In this document: positions 5,061 to 6,254 of the stretch, in pieces
Position numbering within the stretch: the stretch's first letter is position 1
Layout: each line of letters opens with the position of its first letter
Assembly: GCA_003517675.1 (NCBI GenBank)
Contig: DPAC01000065.1
Location: 1 to 6,254, forward strand
DNA: 6,254 bases
Direction: 5' to 3'
Origin: Porphyromonadaceae bacterium
GTDB taxonomy: Bacteria; Bacteroidota; Bacteroidia; Bacteroidales; Dysgonomonadaceae
Notes under the pieces: model-generated
Database searches by the model: none
What the model saw: the letters and a program-made list of their open reading frames with translations, nothing else
Told to the model about the DNA's origin: nothing
Translations under genes and position numbers: made by a program

Positions 5061-6254
5061 ATGAACAAAAGAGCGGAATATGAGATCATGGCCCCTGCCG
5101 GATCATACGAGTCGTTGACAGCAGCTATTCAAGGCGGTGCCGACTCGATCTATTTTGGCATTGAGGGACTGAACATGCGTGCCCGTTCCTCCAACAATTT
5201 CACCATCGACGATTTGCATCAGATTGCACAGATCTGTCGTGAGCACAACCTGAAAAGCTATCTCACGGTCAATACCATCATTTACGATAATGACTTGACA
5301 TTGATGCGTAAGATTGTGGAAGCGGCCAGGGAAGCACAGCTCACCGCGATCATCGCCGCCGATGTGGCGGTGATGACCTATGCCCGCAGCGTTGGCGTGG
5401 AGGTGCATCTCTCCACGCAGCTGAATATCACCAACAGCGAGTCACTCAAATTCTATGCTCAGTTTGCCGATGTGGTGGTGCTGGCACGGGAGCTCAACCT
5501 CGATCAGGTGGCGACCATCCATCGCGATATCCTGGAGCAGCAGATCAAGGGCCCATCTGGAGAGCTGATCCGCATCGAGATGTTTGCCCATGGTGCGCTT
5601 TGCATGGCCGTTTCGGGGAAGTGTTATCTCAGCTTGCATGAAAAGAACCTCTCTGCCAACCGGGGTGCCTGCAACCAGATCTGCCGCAGGGGTTATATCG
5701 TTCATGACAAGGATAGTGAGATCGAACTGGAGATTGACAACGAATATATCATGTCACCCAAGGACCTCAAAACCATTCATTTCATGAATAAGATGATGGA
5801 TGCCGGCGTGCGGGTCTTTAAGATTGAAGGACGTGCCCGCGGACCAGAGTATGTCCGTATTGTCACCTCCTGTTACAGGGAGGCTGTAGAGGCTTATTGC
5901 GATGGCTCTTTTACGGAGGAGAAGATCAACGATTGGAATAGGCGTCTGGCCACTGTCTTCAACCGGGGCTTCTGGGATGGTTATTACCTGGGACAGCGGC
6001 TGGGGGAATGGACGCACCGTTATGGCTCCGGTGCCACCAAGCGCAAGGTGTATGTGGGCAAGGCGATCAAGCATTTCGGCAACCTCGGGGTGACAGAGTT
6101 TCTGGTGGAGACACAGTCGGTGAAACAGGGCGATGAGCTGTTGATTACAGGACCTACCACCGGTGCTCTCTTTGTGACGGCCGGCGATATTCGTGTGGAT
6201 CTGAACACCGTGCCTGAAGCTGTTAAAGGAGACCATTTCTCCATCAGGACCAAT
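5061..6254 (+). CDS. U32-family protein (annotated as peptidase U32; TrhP/YegQ-like), 3' end outside window
   Basis: The reading frame is open from ATG 5061 to the window edge, 398 codons, with no stop. It begins with the family's APAGSYESLTAAIQGGADSIYFG segment (residues 11-33). It carries the full U32 signature E-x-F-x2-G-A-L-C-x4-G-x-C-x-L-S at residues 173-191. Cysteines C181, C188, C204 and C208 are placed like the iron-sulfur-type cysteines of characterised relatives. FKIEGRARGPEYV at about 254-266 is the other conserved block. Despite the peptidase name, studied U32 members act in tRNA uridine hydroxylation (TrhP), rRNA modification (RlhA) and ubiquinone hydroxylation (UbiU/UbiV). The HGALCMA.SG.C core is closest to TrhP/YegQ as I recall it, so tRNA modification is the best guess. 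The gene is 39 bases downstream of the DUF302 gene; whether it is co-transcribed is unclear. Confidence 0.9.
   Translation, partial: MNKRAEYEIMAPAGSYESLTAAIQGGADSIYFGIEGLNMRARSSNNFTIDDLHQIAQICREHNLKSYLTVNTIIYDNDLTLMRKIVEAAREAQLTAIIAADVAVMTYARSVGVEVHLSTQLNITNSESLKFYAQFADVVVLARELNLDQVATIHRDILEQQIKGPSGELIRIEMFAHGALCMAVSGKCYLSLHEKNLSANRGACNQICRRGYIVHDKDSEIELEIDNEYIMSPKDLKTIHFMNKMMDAGVRVFKIEGRARGPEYVRIVTSCYREAVEAYCDGSFTEEKINDWNRRLATVFNRGFWDGYYLGQRLGEWTHRYGSGATKRKVYVGKAIKHFGNLGVTEFLVETQSVKQGDELLITGPTTGALFVTAGDIRVDLNTVPEAVKGDHFSIRTN

Noticed and set aside
5754..6236. 160-codon ORF on the - strand inside the U32 gene
   Set aside because: Antisense to conserved U32 motifs, with no recognisable domain of its own.

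Overview
The window looks like chromosomal DNA of a Bacteroidota bacterium, most likely order Bacteroidales. This rests on four things: the protein families (a PorT-like outer-membrane barrel, a LysM/periplasmic-binding fusion, a small membrane protein resembling DUF6132); A-rich leaders in place of clear Shine-Dalgarno sites; a near-perfect Bacteroides-type promoter (TTTG, 19 nt, TAnnTTTG) at 3393-3423; and moderate base composition. The genus cannot be fixed from the sequence. All recognisable genes lie on the + strand, with no rRNA, tRNA, CRISPR array or insertion sequence seen.

Layout. (1) 1-574: 3' part of the replicative helicase gene dnaB. (2) 575-699: T-rich intergenic stretch with a possible promoter -7 box. 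(3) 700-3386: a two-gene envelope unit joined by an ATGA overlap. It encodes an exported protein with four LysM domains and a type-1 periplasmic-binding-like domain, then a small outer-membrane beta-barrel protein. (4) 3387-3461: a compact AT-rich control region holding a consensus promoter and two interlocking inverted repeats. (5) 3462-5021: four tightly packed genes: an ArsR-type repressor, a two-helix membrane protein with a CX4C motif, a thioredoxin with a lipoprotein signal, and a DUF302 protein. (6) 5061-6254: 5' part of a U32-family gene, running off the window.

How it fits together. The ArsR-type gene lies directly behind a promoter whose -7 box and presumed start are covered by dyads with TGAACAT/ATGTTCA arms. 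These resemble SmtB/ArsR-family operators, so the cassette is probably autoregulated and derepressed by a thiol-reactive or metal signal. Every product of the cassette carries cysteines (five in the regulator, CX4C in the membrane protein, CGPC plus two in the thioredoxin, three in the DUF302 protein). This suggests a membrane-associated thiol, sulfur or metal homeostasis module. It is the best candidate here for an undescribed system, but its substrate cannot be read from the sequence. The LysM/barrel pair is a separate envelope unit. dnaB and the U32 gene are housekeeping-type flanks.
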